Notes under the pieces: model-generated
The model's database searches: none
Seen by the model: only the letters and a program-made list of their open reading frames with translations
What the model was told of the DNA's origin: nothing
Program-made: the position numbers and the translations under genes
Shown here: positions 26,853-35,221 of the stretch, piece by piece
Layout of the letters: each line of letters starts with the position of its first letter
Numbering within the stretch: position 1 is the stretch's first letter
Assembly: GCA_938075585.1 (NCBI GenBank)
Contig: CALJHG010000023.1
Location: forward strand, 1 to 59,474
Length of the DNA: 59,474 bases
Origin: an uncultured Gammaproteobacteria bacterium
GTDB lineage: Bacteria > Pseudomonadota > Gammaproteobacteria > Ga0077536
Reading direction: 5' to 3'

Positions 26853-26904
26853 GTTACAAAAATTGCGTACGTAGTGTCCAACAAATTAGGACGAATCATA
26901 GCTT

Positions 26905-28200
26905 CTACAAGTTAGAAATAAGTGCATCAGCAAACTGACTGCATTTCACTTCAGTAGCACCATCCATCATTCTGGCAAAGTCATAGGTAACTATTTTTTG
27001 ATCAATAGTTTTGTCCATCGCGTTAATAACGAGATCTGCGGCTTCTGTCCATCCTAGGTAACGGAGCATCATTTCTCCAGATAGTAGCAAGGAGCCCGGG
27101 TTAACCTTATCTTGGCCAGCGTATTTCGGCGCGGTACCGTGCGTAGCTTCGAAGATAGCATGTCCGGTATCATAATTGATGTTACCTCCTGGAGCGATTC
27201 CTATTCCTCCTACCTGAGCAGCCAGGGCATCGGAAAGGTAATCCCCGTTCAGGTTCATGGTTGCTATCACATCAAATTCGCTAGGGCGAGTAAGTACTTG
27301 TTGCAGGGTTATGTCCGCAATAGCATCTTTTACTAGTATCTTTCCCTCGGAAAGAGCCTTGTCTTGTTCCAAATTGGCAGCATTAGCACCTTTAGCTGCG
27401 GCAGTTCGATCATATTGATCCCAAGTATAGGTTGAGTTTTTAAATTCCCCTTCGGCTAGCTCATACCCCCAGTTGCGGAACGCGCCTTCGGTATATTTCA
27501 TAATATTCCCTTTATGCACAAAGGTAAGGCTTTTCCTGTTATTTTCTATCGCATACTTTATGGCGGCTCTGACAAGTCGTTCCGTTCCTTGTTGCGAAAC
27601 TGGCTTGATTCCAATGCCAGAAGTTTCTGGGAATCGGATTTTTTTGAAAAGATCTGGGAAGCTCTTGGAGAAAAGATCCATGAATTTTTCATTTTCGACG
27701 CTGCCGTTCTCAAACTCAATTCCGGCGTAAATGTCTTCGGTATTCTCCCGGAATATAACCATGTTTACGTTTTCTGGATTTCTAACGGGAGAGGGGACGC
27801 CATTAAACCATCTCACTGGTCTACAACAAACATAGAGATCCAGTATTTGTCTTAGGGCTACATTTAGTGAGCTTATTCCTCCGCCTATAGGAGTAGTCAA
27901 AGGTCCTTTTATTGCGACTAGAAACTCTCGACAGGCATCCAGAGTTTGATCAGGAAGCCACGAACCAGTTTCATTATTAGCCTTTTCTCCAGCCAGCACT
28001 TCCATCCAATGTATTTTCCTATTATCCCCATAAGCCTTTCGCACAGCCGCGTCCAGAACTTTCTGACTAGCTGGCCATACGTCTACGCCAATTCCATCCC
28101 CCTCTATAAAGGGAATGATCGGATTATCAGGGACGTCCAACACGCTATTGTTGATTGTCACTTTGGAACCATCGGCGGGGACATTAAAATATGTGGACAC
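26905..28200 (-). CDS. icd: NADP-dependent isocitrate dehydrogenase
   Basis: A 431-residue cytosolic TCA-cycle enzyme converting isocitrate to 2-oxoglutarate. Motifs are [52 protein letters not shown], and [20 protein letters not shown]. Ser111 in [10 protein letters not shown] aligns with the AceK phosphorylation site Ser113 of E. coli, and the AceK gene is next door. The length is slightly above the E. coli enzyme (416). It is divergent from the epimerase-like gene at 28373, and an 18-base near-palindrome lies 68 bases upstream of its start. Confidence 0.96.
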   Translation of the reverse strand: MSTYFNVPADGSKVTINNSVLDVPDNPIIPFIEGDGIGVDVWPASQKVLDAAVRKAYGDNRKIHWMEVLAGEKANNETGSWLPDQTLDACREFLVAIKGPLTTPIGGGISSLNVALRQILDLYVCCRPVRWFNGVPSPVRNPENVNMVIFRENTEDIYAGIEFENGSVENEKFMDLFSKSFPDLFKKIRFPETSGIGIKPVSQQGTERLVRAAIKYAIENNRKSLTFVHKGNIMKYTEGAFRNWGYELAEGEFKNSTYTWDQYDRTAAAKGANAANLEQDKALSEGKILVKDAIADITLQQVLTRPSEFDVIATMNLNGDYLSDALAAQVGGIGIAPGGNINYDTGHAIFEATHGTAPKYAGQDKVNPGSLLLSGEMMLRYLGWTEAADLVINAMDKTIDQKIVTYDFARMMDGATEVKCSQFADALISNL

Positions 28201-28267
28201 TATTCTTTCTCCATTAATCGTAATTTCGAAATATTCACACCAAGATACTCTTACACTTTGACGACCG

Positions 28268-28285
28268 ACTCGAAATATTACGAGT
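28268..28285. promoter_or_regulatory. Near-perfect palindrome upstream of icd
   Basis: ACTCG and CGAGT arms flank an AATATT-centred core; 16 of 18 positions are symmetric. It sits in the divergent region between icd and the epimerase-like gene, so it could be an operator for either. A TATTAT at 28317-28322 may be the plus-strand -10 element. No known regulator consensus fits clearly. Confidence 0.35.
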
Positions 28286-28372
28286 GGCGGAATTAGTATC
28301 TACATTCGTTAACTATGTATTATAGTGCAAGTATATATTTTGGTAACCCTCTGTTGCAAAAGATTTGAGCTC

Positions 28373-29224
28373 ATGAGTTGTAAAGAGACACTTACTGTCA
28401 TTATAGGCAATGGTTATTTGTCTGGTTTTCTTATTCCTTTGTTGACCCCTTCAGATGTAATAGCGCTTAATCGGGCGCGCTCATTTAATCCAGGGCTTAA
28501 GTGCTTCAAGACGGTTGAGCAGATAAAATGTGATGTTTTCTCTGAGTCATCTTTGCAGCGCTTAGCGGTTATGATAGGAGCTCGGCCAGTAAAAATATAC
28601 TGTCTACTACCTCCCTCATCCTATGGAGATCAAGCGAAAAAAATATCTTTAGAACCGCTTTTTAAAACACTAAGTAATGTCGATATTGATGGCTTAGTGG
28701 TTACTTCTAGTACTGCGGTATATGGTGACGAGGAGAGAGAGGTGTCTCGCTCAAGTACTATAGACACTAGGACGAGGAGGGCTTCATCTCTTTTGCAGAT
28801 TGAACAGCTCTGGCAGTCCTTTTACTCTGAAACTCGGGTGGTTAGGCTAGCTGGTCTCTATGGTCCGGGACGAATTATTGGGAGAGGCGCGGTTCAATCT
28901 CAAGAGCATATCCGTGGGTCCAGTTCTACCTGGTTAAATTTGCTTCGCATAGAAGACGCTGCGGTAGCGGTCCATGCGGCTATGTTGAGTAAGTCTCCGG
29001 AAAAAATTTTCCTTATAAGCGACGGAAATCCCGTAAAGCGGAGTGATTATTACGATTACTTATATCGCCTCACTAGCGAATCAGAAAATCTCGGATGCGG
29101 TCCTGTCTTCGAAAAGAGCAGCACTGGTGGTAAGAGATGTAATTCTTTAGATAGCTGGCAGTGCATAGATTGCATGCCGAGCTTTCCAGACTATAAGACT
29201 AGTTTGGATAGTCTCTTCAAATAA
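28373..29224 (+). CDS. NAD-dependent epimerase/dehydratase-like SDR (YeeZ-like)
   Basis: A 283-residue extended SDR of the YeeZ type. The nucleotide loop is degenerate (IIGNGYLSGFLIPLL), and downstream blocks are VVTSSTAVYGDEEREVSRSS, VVRLAGLYGPGRIIGRGAVQ, and WLNLLRIEDAAVAVHAAM. The Tyr-x3-Lys active site is not obvious, as is common in this subgroup. I prefer ATG 28373 (MSCKET); the frame is open to 28325. The physiological substrate of YeeZ proteins is unknown. It is followed 25 bases later by the DUF192 gene. Confidence 0.78.
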   Translation: MSCKETLTVIIGNGYLSGFLIPLLTPSDVIALNRARSFNPGLKCFKTVEQIKCDVFSESSLQRLAVMIGARPVKIYCLLPPSSYGDQAKKISLEPLFKTLSNVDIDGLVVTSSTAVYGDEEREVSRSSTIDTRTRRASSLLQIEQLWQSFYSETRVVRLAGLYGPGRIIGRGAVQSQEHIRGSSSTWLNLLRIEDAAVAVHAAMLSKSPEKIFLISDGNPVKRSDYYDYLYRLTSESENLGCGPVFEKSSTGGKRCNSLDSWQCIDCMPSFPDYKTSLDSLFK

Positions 29225-29249
29225 CGAGTTAGTATTATAGGTCGAATGG

Positions 29250-29753
29250 ATGGAGAAGTTTAAATCAGGTGTGCGCTGCGCCGCAGTGAAGCTAATGATG
29301 TGCTTATTGATTTATGGCGGCTTTAACTTTACTTCAGCAGATACTGAGGCGCTTCAGATACAATTTTCAGGCTCCACAAATGCTGTCTTTTTCGCTGAGA
29401 TAGCATCGGATGGCGAGTCTCGGGCCAAGGGTTTGATGCATAGAACTCATCTTCCGGAATGTAGCGGAATGTGGTTTGATTTTGGGAGTCCAAGAGTTGT
29501 TAGCATGTGGATGAGAGACACCCTTGTTCCTTTAGACATTATTTTTGTTGGGCGCGACTTACGAGTTCGCGCTATTTTTCAAAATGCTGCTCCATTATCA
29601 GACTCATTGATAAAATCGCCACAAGCTACGCAATATGTTTTAGAAATTAACGGTGGAAAAGCAGTTAAAAATAATCTCGCGGTCGGCCAACAAGTAACCA
29701 TTGGACCTCGAAAAAACTTGGCTAGTCTCACATCGCGGTTGAAATGCAGCTAA
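29250..29753 (+). CDS. DUF192 family exported protein
   Basis: A 167-residue protein with a signal peptide (KLMMCLLIYGGFNFTSAD, residues about 14-31) and a complete DUF192 domain: IASDGESRAKGLMHRTHLPE, CSGMWFDFGSPRVVSMWMRD, TLVPLDIIFVGRDLRVRAIF and QYVLEINGGKAVKNNLAVGQ. The function of DUF192 is unknown; the fold is a small beta-barrel-like domain often secreted. Its stop lies 8 bases from the convergent TrmO-like gene. Confidence 0.9.
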   Translation: MEKFKSGVRCAAVKLMMCLLIYGGFNFTSADTEALQIQFSGSTNAVFFAEIASDGESRAKGLMHRTHLPECSGMWFDFGSPRVVSMWMRDTLVPLDIIFVGRDLRVRAIFQNAAPLSDSLIKSPQATQYVLEINGGKAVKNNLAVGQQVTIGPRKNLASLTSRLKCS

Positions 29754-29761
29754 ACTGTGTC

Positions 29762-30217
29762 TTAATCACGGGCGCGACTTTTTTGTCTAAACCATTCGGG
29801 GACTCTTGGGCTTTGCACCATATCGTAGTCGTCGTACGGCTTTATGTCTAAAACAGGCGTACCATCGAACGCGTCTAGTCCCTTTACCGTAATTTCATCT
29901 ATTTCAGTCGATAATAGTTGCACCACCGCAAGGCCCAAAGAGTTAGGATGATTCCTTCCACGAAGGGCAAAAGCACCAACTTTTTCGAAAGTTGTGTCGC
30001 CGCGAGGATGAGTCACTAAGGGTAAATCTGTAACTCGATCCATCCAGAATATCACCATGAGATGAGAATAAGCCTCTATACCGAGCAAGCCTTCTTGGTA
30101 TTGGGGGAATACCTTAATTGTGGTGATCATGTCTTTACGATTTTTCGCAACGAGTCTGTCAGGGGTGTCAGTATGGCAAACTGCTATTTGGTGCAGCGGG
30201 ACGGCGTCAAATTGCAT
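29762..30217 (-). CDS. TsaA/TrmO-like SAM-dependent methyltransferase
   Basis: A 151-residue protein of the TsaA-like (UPF0066/VirR) family, whose E. coli member TrmO methylates N6-threonylcarbamoyladenosine in tRNA. Motifs are EAYSHLMVIFWMDRV, THPRGDTTFEKVGAFALRGR, HPNSLGLAVVQLLS and VKGLDAFDGTPVLDIKPYDD. It is shorter than E. coli TrmO (235) because the C-terminal RNA-binding region is missing, so the substrate may differ. Convergent with the DUF192 gene. Confidence 0.87.
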   Translation of the reverse strand: MQFDAVPLHQIAVCHTDTPDRLVAKNRKDMITTIKVFPQYQEGLLGIEAYSHLMVIFWMDRVTDLPLVTHPRGDTTFEKVGAFALRGRNHPNSLGLAVVQLLSTEIDEITVKGLDAFDGTPVLDIKPYDDYDMVQSPRVPEWFRQKSRARD

Positions 30218-30265
30218 TGATTTCTCTTTTCATAAGTCGCTAAATACGATACGGTGCCGTACTAG

Positions 30266-30580
30266 TCATCCTAGCACTTTGATAAAAAATGGTGTCCAGG
30301 AAACAATCAGCAATAAGTAGACAATCGCTTCGAGCTTTAGGATACGCTGTAAGCGCGCTTTTTCAGCAGGTTCAGCATTCGTTATGAAGATTCTCGTCAT
30401 TGTCATCTCCAAGGGGATTGCGAACACTAGCATCATCATAATTGAGGGTGCTAGGACGGAAGGAACAATCCTCCAGTCATGCATATATGTGTTGCCATCA
30501 GCAAAAACAGACAGAATTATGACTAATAAGGCTATAGTAAGTAATCCAAGTCGGAGAGTCCCAAAGTCGGTTAATTTCAT
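30266..30580 (-). CDS. Small three-helix membrane protein, unknown
   Basis: A 104-residue protein with three predicted membrane helices: LGLLTIALLVIILSVFA, VLAPSIMMMLVFAIPLEM and LEAIVYLLLIVSWTPFFIKV. A charged loop (TNAEPAEKARLQRILK) lies between helices two and three. I do not recognise the family. The start at 30580 (MKLTDFG) is preferred; the frame is open to 30598. It lies 48 bases upstream of the TrmO-like gene on the same strand and may share its transcript. Confidence 0.65.
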   Translation of the reverse strand: MKLTDFGTLRLGLLTIALLVIILSVFADGNTYMHDWRIVPSVLAPSIMMMLVFAIPLEMTMTRIFITNAEPAEKARLQRILKLEAIVYLLLIVSWTPFFIKVLG

Positions 30581-30659
30581 CATTATTTTGCTACTCAATT
30601 AGGCCCAGTTAGGCTAATTTTTAAAAATTTTATAAAAAACAGTTAGTTACAAGATTAAA

Positions 30660-30728
30660 ATGGCCTTCAATTTAGTTGCTGTAGCCATAGTAGTAGCGTA
30701 TCATCTCTATTGTCTAAAAGGGAGTTAA
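30660..30728 (+). CDS. Possible 22-residue membrane peptide
   Basis: A tiny ORF encodes a single hydrophobic helix ending in a polar tail (MAFNLVAVAIVVAYHLYCLK then GS). It lies in the 252-base gap before the small membrane protein gene at 30833. There is no good ribosome binding site, and hydrophobic tiny ORFs can arise by chance. I list it because its composition is that of a single-pass membrane peptide and the gap is otherwise empty of genes. Confidence 0.2.
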   Translation: MAFNLVAVAIVVAYHLYCLKGS

Positions 30729-30804
30729 GTTAAACGGTAGTTTACAGCACAGCGACCTCTTACCCAAGATGTAGTGGTGTTAAAACTATCATCCACAACA
30801 TATA

Positions 30805-30824
30805 CCCTTATTAATAGGGGGGAG
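30805..30824 (+). promoter_or_regulatory. Hairpin abutting a strong Shine-Dalgarno sequence
   Basis: CCCTTA and TAGGGG form a 6-bp stem (one G-U) with loop TTAA at 30805-30820. Its 3' arm runs directly into GGAG at 30821-30824, eight bases before the ATG at 30833. The G-run lets the Cs pair in alternative registers that cover the Shine-Dalgarno core, so translation may be temperature- or protein-sensitive. Confidence 0.4.
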
Positions 30825-30832
30825 AATATTAA

Positions 30833-31057
30833 ATGTTAGATACAGCTAAAAGATTTTTACGAGAAGTAGTCGATATTGGTTTACTGTTGATCGCTGTAGC
30901 GGTCATCCTGCAGGTCATATTTGGATCTGCTGTGCCTTTCGTGGGCGGAGATATCGTAGCCAATTTGTTAGGTATAGTGACTACGCTTGGTGATGGCGGA
31001 CTAGTTGGTTTGATTGCCGTAGGGATTATTCTCTACCTGATCAACAAAAACTCCTAG
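30833..31057 (+). CDS. Small two-helix membrane protein, unknown
   Basis: A 74-residue protein. A short amphipathic N-terminus (MLDTAKRFLREV) precedes two membrane helices, GLLLIAVAVILQVIFG and GLVGLIAVGIILYLI, joined by a Gly/Val-rich loop containing a Pro-Phe-Val-Gly-Gly-Asp turn. It has a very strong ribosome binding site (GGGGGGAG) and its own good terminator 20 bases after the stop, so it is probably an abundant, separately transcribed protein. I cannot name the family. Confidence 0.75.
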   Translation: MLDTAKRFLREVVDIGLLLIAVAVILQVIFGSAVPFVGGDIVANLLGIVTTLGDGGLVGLIAVGIILYLINKNS

Positions 31058-31076
31058 AAGCTATCCTTGACGACAT

Positions 31077-31108
31077 AAAAGCCCCTGTTTTACAGGGGCT
31101 TTTTTTTG
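31077..31108 (+). terminator. Rho-independent terminator
   Basis: The stem AAAAGCCCCTG / CAGGGGCTTTT encloses a short TTTTA loop and runs into eight Ts. It is the clearest intrinsic terminator in the window and ends the small membrane protein transcript. The A-run before the stem could make it work on the other strand too, but no minus-strand gene approaches it. Confidence 0.93.
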
Positions 31109-31144
31109 GGCGACGAAGTCGTGTACTCATTTAAGGTATAGTTG

Positions 31145-32398
31145 ATGAAAGATAGTTACTCAAAGTTCTCGGCGCGATTTTTGGGCAGGACTGGAACGAA
31201 GCTCCTGATGGATGATCTGGGCGAGGTCTCAGCTAATCCGGGTTATATCAATCTTGGAGGAGGAAATCCAGCTTTAATACCAGAGATGACACGTAGATTC
31301 CGAGAGTCAATACGAGAGCTCGTTGATAGCGGGGAATTCGATAAGTTGGTTTCTACCTACGAAAGCCCGCAGGGAAATGATTTGTTTATACGTGCCGTGC
31401 AGGAGTTTCTCAAGGATACGCTTGGATGGGATGTAAACGAAAGTAATATCGTTGTTACAAATGGGAGCCAGTCGAGCTTCTTTACCTTATTCAACCTTTT
31501 TGCAGGACCATGCATGGATGGGGTAAATAGAAGCATCCTACTGCCCATGACGCCAGAGTATATTAGCTACGGTGATCTTTTAGTTAATGAAGGTAGTCTT
31601 GTCAGTCATTTGCCCAAAATAAATGAAATCGATGACACCTTCTTTAAATACAGTATAAAGTTTGACGATTTAAGAGTCTCCAAAGAGATCGGAGCGGTGT
31701 GCGTCAGTCGACCGTCTAATCCTTCAGGAAACGTTATTACGGACAGTGAGATGGGGAAACTAATCGAACTGACTGAAAAGCATGAGCTTCCATTGATTAT
31801 TGATAGCGCTTATGGCCAGCCATTTCCGGAAATCTTGTTTAAAGACGTATCGCTGCCATTTTCTAAAGGAGCGATATACTGCTTTAGTCTCTCAAAACTT
31901 GGTCTCGCCGGTCTTCGAACTGGCGTTGTTGTCGCTGAAAAACCCATAATAGACGCTATAAAAAGTATCAATGCGGTTACCAGTTTGTCGGTCAATGCAG
32001 TCGGTTCATTGTTGGTTTTAAAGCTGATCAAATCGCGCGCAATTACAGCTTTATCGCGAGATGTGGTGAAACCATTTTATAAAGCTCGTCTCTTGACGAC
32101 GCTAGATTTATGCGGACTCTACTTTAGAGACTTGGGCGTGCGGATACATAGGCCTGATGGAGCTTTCTTTTTGTGGTTATGGATCCCAGATCTGCCGATT
32201 ACGTCCAGCGAATTATATCACCGGATTAAAGCGCGGGGCGTATTAGTGATACCAGGGAACTATTTTTTCCCAGGAATATCAGATTCGTGGGAGCATAAAA
32301 ACCAATGCCTGCGCTTGTCATATGCGCAAGATGTAGAATCTATTGAGAGGGGACTGCAGGTAATAAGTCAAGAGATCCGCGCAGCTTTGAAGCACTAA
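31145..32398 (+). CDS. avtA: Valine-pyruvate aminotransferase
   Basis: A 417-residue PLP-dependent class I/II aminotransferase of the AvtA subgroup. Motifs are NPGYINLGGGNPALIPEM, TYESPQGNDLFIRAVQEFL, VTNGSQSSFFTLFNLFAGP, SRPSNPSGNVITDSEM and the Schiff-base Lys in CFSLSKLGLAGLRTGVVVA. It interconverts valine plus pyruvate with 2-oxoisovalerate plus alanine. ATG 31145 follows a TTG at 31142 and either could start it. The histone-deacetylase-like gene follows after eight bases, so they are probably co-transcribed. Confidence 0.88.
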   Translation: MKDSYSKFSARFLGRTGTKLLMDDLGEVSANPGYINLGGGNPALIPEMTRRFRESIRELVDSGEFDKLVSTYESPQGNDLFIRAVQEFLKDTLGWDVNESNIVVTNGSQSSFFTLFNLFAGPCMDGVNRSILLPMTPEYISYGDLLVNEGSLVSHLPKINEIDDTFFKYSIKFDDLRVSKEIGAVCVSRPSNPSGNVITDSEMGKLIELTEKHELPLIIDSAYGQPFPEILFKDVSLPFSKGAIYCFSLSKLGLAGLRTGVVVAEKPIIDAIKSINAVTSLSVNAVGSLLVLKLIKSRAITALSRDVVKPFYKARLLTTLDLCGLYFRDLGVRIHRPDGAFFLWLWIPDLPITSSELYHRIKARGVLVIPGNYFFPGISDSWEHKNQCLRLSYAQDVESIERGLQVISQEIRAALKH

Positions 32399-32406
32399 CG
32401 ACAAAA

Positions 32407-33336
32407 ATGCACATTTTCACATCCGAGGAGTTTCAAGTGCCTCTGCCACAGCGGCACCGTTTCCCTATGCAAAAATATCATATTTTGCGATCAATGGTTG
32501 ATGAAAATTTGCTTGGGAGAGTCACGTTAGAATCGGCGAGGCTGGCGAGTCGTGGCGAGCTAGAGTTAGGTCACAGCAAAGAGTATGTTGAGAAAATTTT
32601 AGCCGGCAGTCTGACGAGGCGAGAAGTACAAAAAATGGGTTTTCCCTGGTCTACTAATTTAGTGTCTAGAGCCCGGCAATCTGTTGGAGCTACACTAGCT
32701 GCAACAGAAATTGCCAAAAAAGAGAAAGTTTCTATTAGTTTGGCTGGAGGTACTCATCACGCAAGGTACGAGCGGGCTTCAGGATTTTGCTTATTTAATG
32801 ATGTTGCGATAGCGACAATCAGCGAGCTTAGAACAAACAGCAAATCTAGAGTCTTGGTTATAGATTGTGATGTGCATCAAGGTGATGGGACGGCCGAAAT
32901 TCTTCTTGAATGCGAGCGAGCCTATACCTTATCTATCCATTCCGCTCGTAATTTTCCGCATAAGAAGGCGCACAGTGACTACGACATAGAACTGCTAGAT
33001 GGGACAGAAGATACCGAATACCTGGAAAAGTTAAGCGATGGGTTGTCGAGAGTGAAAGATGAGTTCGACCCATCCTTAATATTCTTTAATGCAGGCGTGG
33101 ATGTTCATAAGAACGACCGGTTGGGTAGGCTTAATTTAAGCACAGAGGGCCTTCGGCAGCGAGATGCTATGGTTTATAATTTCGCCCGCACTTGTTCGGC
33201 CAGTTTGATTGCTGTAATGGGAGGTGGGTACGGTTCTAGTGCTGTTCAGATAGCTGGACTGCATTATCAAACAGTGGTGGAGGCTTATCGGAGCTGGAAG
33301 TCAATTAATATAGATAGTGAGAGCCTAGCGAAATAA
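32407..33336 (+). CDS. Histone deacetylase family (arginase/deacetylase fold) hydrolase
   Basis: A 309-residue zinc amidohydrolase of the bacterial HDAC-like family. The His-His of SLAGGTHHARYERASGFCLF and the metal ligands of VIDCDVHQGDGTAEIL (Asp, His) and FNAGVDVHKNDRLGRL (Asp) are intact, and GGGY (MGGGYGSS) is present. Bacterial members act on acetylpolyamines, acetoin or protein acetyl-lysine. The substrate here is unknown; the partner is an aminotransferase. The stop overlaps the convergent sohB stop by 12 bases. Confidence 0.9.
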   Translation: MHIFTSEEFQVPLPQRHRFPMQKYHILRSMVDENLLGRVTLESARLASRGELELGHSKEYVEKILAGSLTRREVQKMGFPWSTNLVSRARQSVGATLAATEIAKKEKVSISLAGGTHHARYERASGFCLFNDVAIATISELRTNSKSRVLVIDCDVHQGDGTAEILLECERAYTLSIHSARNFPHKKAHSDYDIELLDGTEDTEYLEKLSDGLSRVKDEFDPSLIFFNAGVDVHKNDRLGRLNLSTEGLRQRDAMVYNFARTCSASLIAVMGGGYGSSAVQIAGLHYQTVVEAYRSWKSINIDSESLAK

Positions 33337-33362
33337 ATCTAATATGGATTTGACGCTAGGCT
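33322..33362. terminator. Nested hairpin spanning two convergent stop codons
   Basis: Outer arms AGCCTAGCG (33322-33330) and CGCTAGGCT (33354-33362) are perfect complements. Inside them AAATC (33335-33339) and GATTT (33347-33351) form a second stem. The structure covers the stops of the HDAC-like and sohB genes and is followed by TTATT on the plus strand, so it could end either transcript. No long T-run is present. Confidence 0.55.
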
Positions 33363-34308
33363 TTATTAGCCTTTCAATTGCACTTTTTTTGCGTTCTGCT
33401 TTGATTCTATAAACGTCACGCGATAATACTCTTTGCATGATAACCTCATCGCTAGTTGCGATCTCATCAACTAGACCGAGTTCTAAGGCTTTCGAACCAA
33501 ACCAGTGCTCTCCGGTGGCTATCTTGTCGACATCAAGATTAGGACGAAACCTCATAACGAATTCTTTAAAAAGCTCGTGCGCTTCATCAAGCTCCGACTG
33601 GAACTTAGTTCTACCCTCTAGAGTATTTTCTCCGAACATTGTCAGAGTGCGCTTATGTTCGCCTGCGGTGATCTGTTCATACTCTATATTTTTTTCTTTA
33701 AGCACTTTGTTGAAGTTCGGGATTTGAGCGATTACGCCTATAGAACCCACAATAGCGAATGGCGCTGCGGACAACTTGTCGGCCACGCAGGCCATCATGT
33801 AGCCGCCGCTCGCCGCAATACTATCAACGCAAACCGTAAGAGTGATACCTTTATCACGAATTCTACTTAATTGAGATGCTGCCAAGCCGTAGCCGTGGAT
33901 AGTGCCGCCCCCACTATTCAATACGACGATGACCTCATCATCACTTGACGCAACAAGTAGTATGGCAGTAATTTCTCGCCTCAGTTGCTCCACTTGGCTG
34001 GCTTTAATATCGCCTTCAAATTGGCAAATAAATGAGCGCTTTTTATGCGGTGATTTGGAATTTTTTTTTCGAGAATTTTTAAGGTCTTTACGGTATTTTG
34101 TTAATTTCTTCTTATCGGATAACACCGTTTCAAATGCGAGCTTAGAGTCTTCGAAGTTCGCATTTATGTGTTCTATGGCAATTTTAGTGGTGTCGTTTCT
34201 ATCGCTGCTTTTCCCTCTTATTATTAAAATGATTGGTAAAAAGATTAGCAGAACAATTGTGAGTGTCTTTAGGGCGAAATAACTGTAGTTTAGTAAGTAT
34301 TCAATCAT
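33325..34308 (-). CDS. sohB: SohB family inner-membrane peptidase (S49)
   Basis: A 327-residue membrane-anchored signal-peptide-peptidase-like protease. One N-terminal membrane helix (residues about 11-31), a basic SohB-specific region (DKKKLTKYRKDLKNSRKKNS), then the S49 domain with the Ser167-Lys219 dyad (SIAASGGYMMAC and GEHKRTLTMFGEN). The basic linker distinguishes SohB from SppA. The protease is thought to clear membrane protein fragments. The 3' end overlaps the HDAC-like gene on the other strand. Confidence 0.92.
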   Translation of the reverse strand: MIEYLLNYSYFALKTLTIVLLIFLPIILIIRGKSSDRNDTTKIAIEHINANFEDSKLAFETVLSDKKKLTKYRKDLKNSRKKNSKSPHKKRSFICQFEGDIKASQVEQLRREITAILLVASSDDEVIVVLNSGGGTIHGYGLAASQLSRIRDKGITLTVCVDSIAASGGYMMACVADKLSAAPFAIVGSIGVIAQIPNFNKVLKEKNIEYEQITAGEHKRTLTMFGENTLEGRTKFQSELDEAHELFKEFVMRFRPNLDVDKIATGEHWFGSKALELGLVDEIATSDEVIMQRVLSRDVYRIKAERKKSAIERLIKPSVKSILDLFR

Positions 34309-34342
34309 TGGTATGCCTTATTTTTTTCCTGATATAGCACGA

Positions 34343-35098
34343 TTAAAAGAAGAAAAGTTTCACAATGAGTGCCACAATACATATCCTGAACACTGTCCTC
34401 ACAGTTTGTTCTCCTTTTGAAATAGAGAACCTCGCGGAGAGCCAGCTGCCAATTACAGATCCCGATGCCAATGTGAGTCCTGCTAACCAAAAGATTTGAT
34501 TATGGATGTAGAAAATTCCCAGACTGCATAATGACGCAGGTATTATCATCCGCATTTTATGCACGTTAGTTTGCAGCATATTTATTTTTCCGATCCCCAA
34601 AAGCGCAGCCATTATCAGAAACCCGATCCCTATATGAATTACGCCACCGTAAAAACCAATAACAATGATTGCAATATATGTTAACGCTGGGTTTGATAAT
34701 TTACCGTCGGACTGTTCAGGATCATTGTGTTTGGTCAGCCTATTCTCTATTTCTGTGGCCACCAGAACCAAAAACATCACCGCGCCTAGCAAGCGGTTGA
34801 ACCAAGCGCCGTCGATTTGTGTTCCCCAGACGGCACCTAGGATGCTTCCAGGAACGAGACATAGCGAGAGAAAGATGCTCTCACGAAAGTTTTGGGCACC
34901 TGATTTTAAAAAAGTGATCGACGCGGTTAAAGACTGGACGACTATACTAATTCTATTGGTACCATTAGCAGCCGGCCCTTCAAACCCTAAGAAAAGAAGC
35001 GCGGGTACGGATAGCAGGGACCCACCCCCAGCTATTACATTAATAAAACCTGCCGCCGCGCCGGCTACAGCGAGCAAACAGTATTCGTAGGCTAACAT
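34343..35098 (-). CDS. TSUP family (TauE/SafE) membrane transporter
   Basis: A 251-residue permease with about eight membrane helices. The N-terminal repeat has VAGAAAGFINVIAGGGSLLS and the second repeat GFYGGVIHIGIGFLIMAALL, the paired TauE/SafE signatures. Family members export sulfite, sulfoacetate or related organic anions. Substrate cannot be read from the sequence. It is divergent from queD and lies 34 bases upstream of sohB on the same strand. Confidence 0.9.
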   Translation of the reverse strand: MLAYEYCLLAVAGAAAGFINVIAGGGSLLSVPALLFLGFEGPAANGTNRISIVVQSLTASITFLKSGAQNFRESIFLSLCLVPGSILGAVWGTQIDGAWFNRLLGAVMFLVLVATEIENRLTKHNDPEQSDGKLSNPALTYIAIIVIGFYGGVIHIGIGFLIMAALLGIGKINMLQTNVHKMRMIIPASLCSLGIFYIHNQIFWLAGLTLASGSVIGSWLSARFSISKGEQTVRTVFRICIVALIVKLFFF

Positions 35099-35221
35099 TT
35101 AAAGTCCTGTAGATTTTGAGTTACTAATGTTGGATTGTATACGAAGTTAGTCTGCGTTGGCATAAGTGACTTCTGAATTTGATTTTAGGAAAATCTATCC
35201 AACAACAGGTACAATAGAGGT

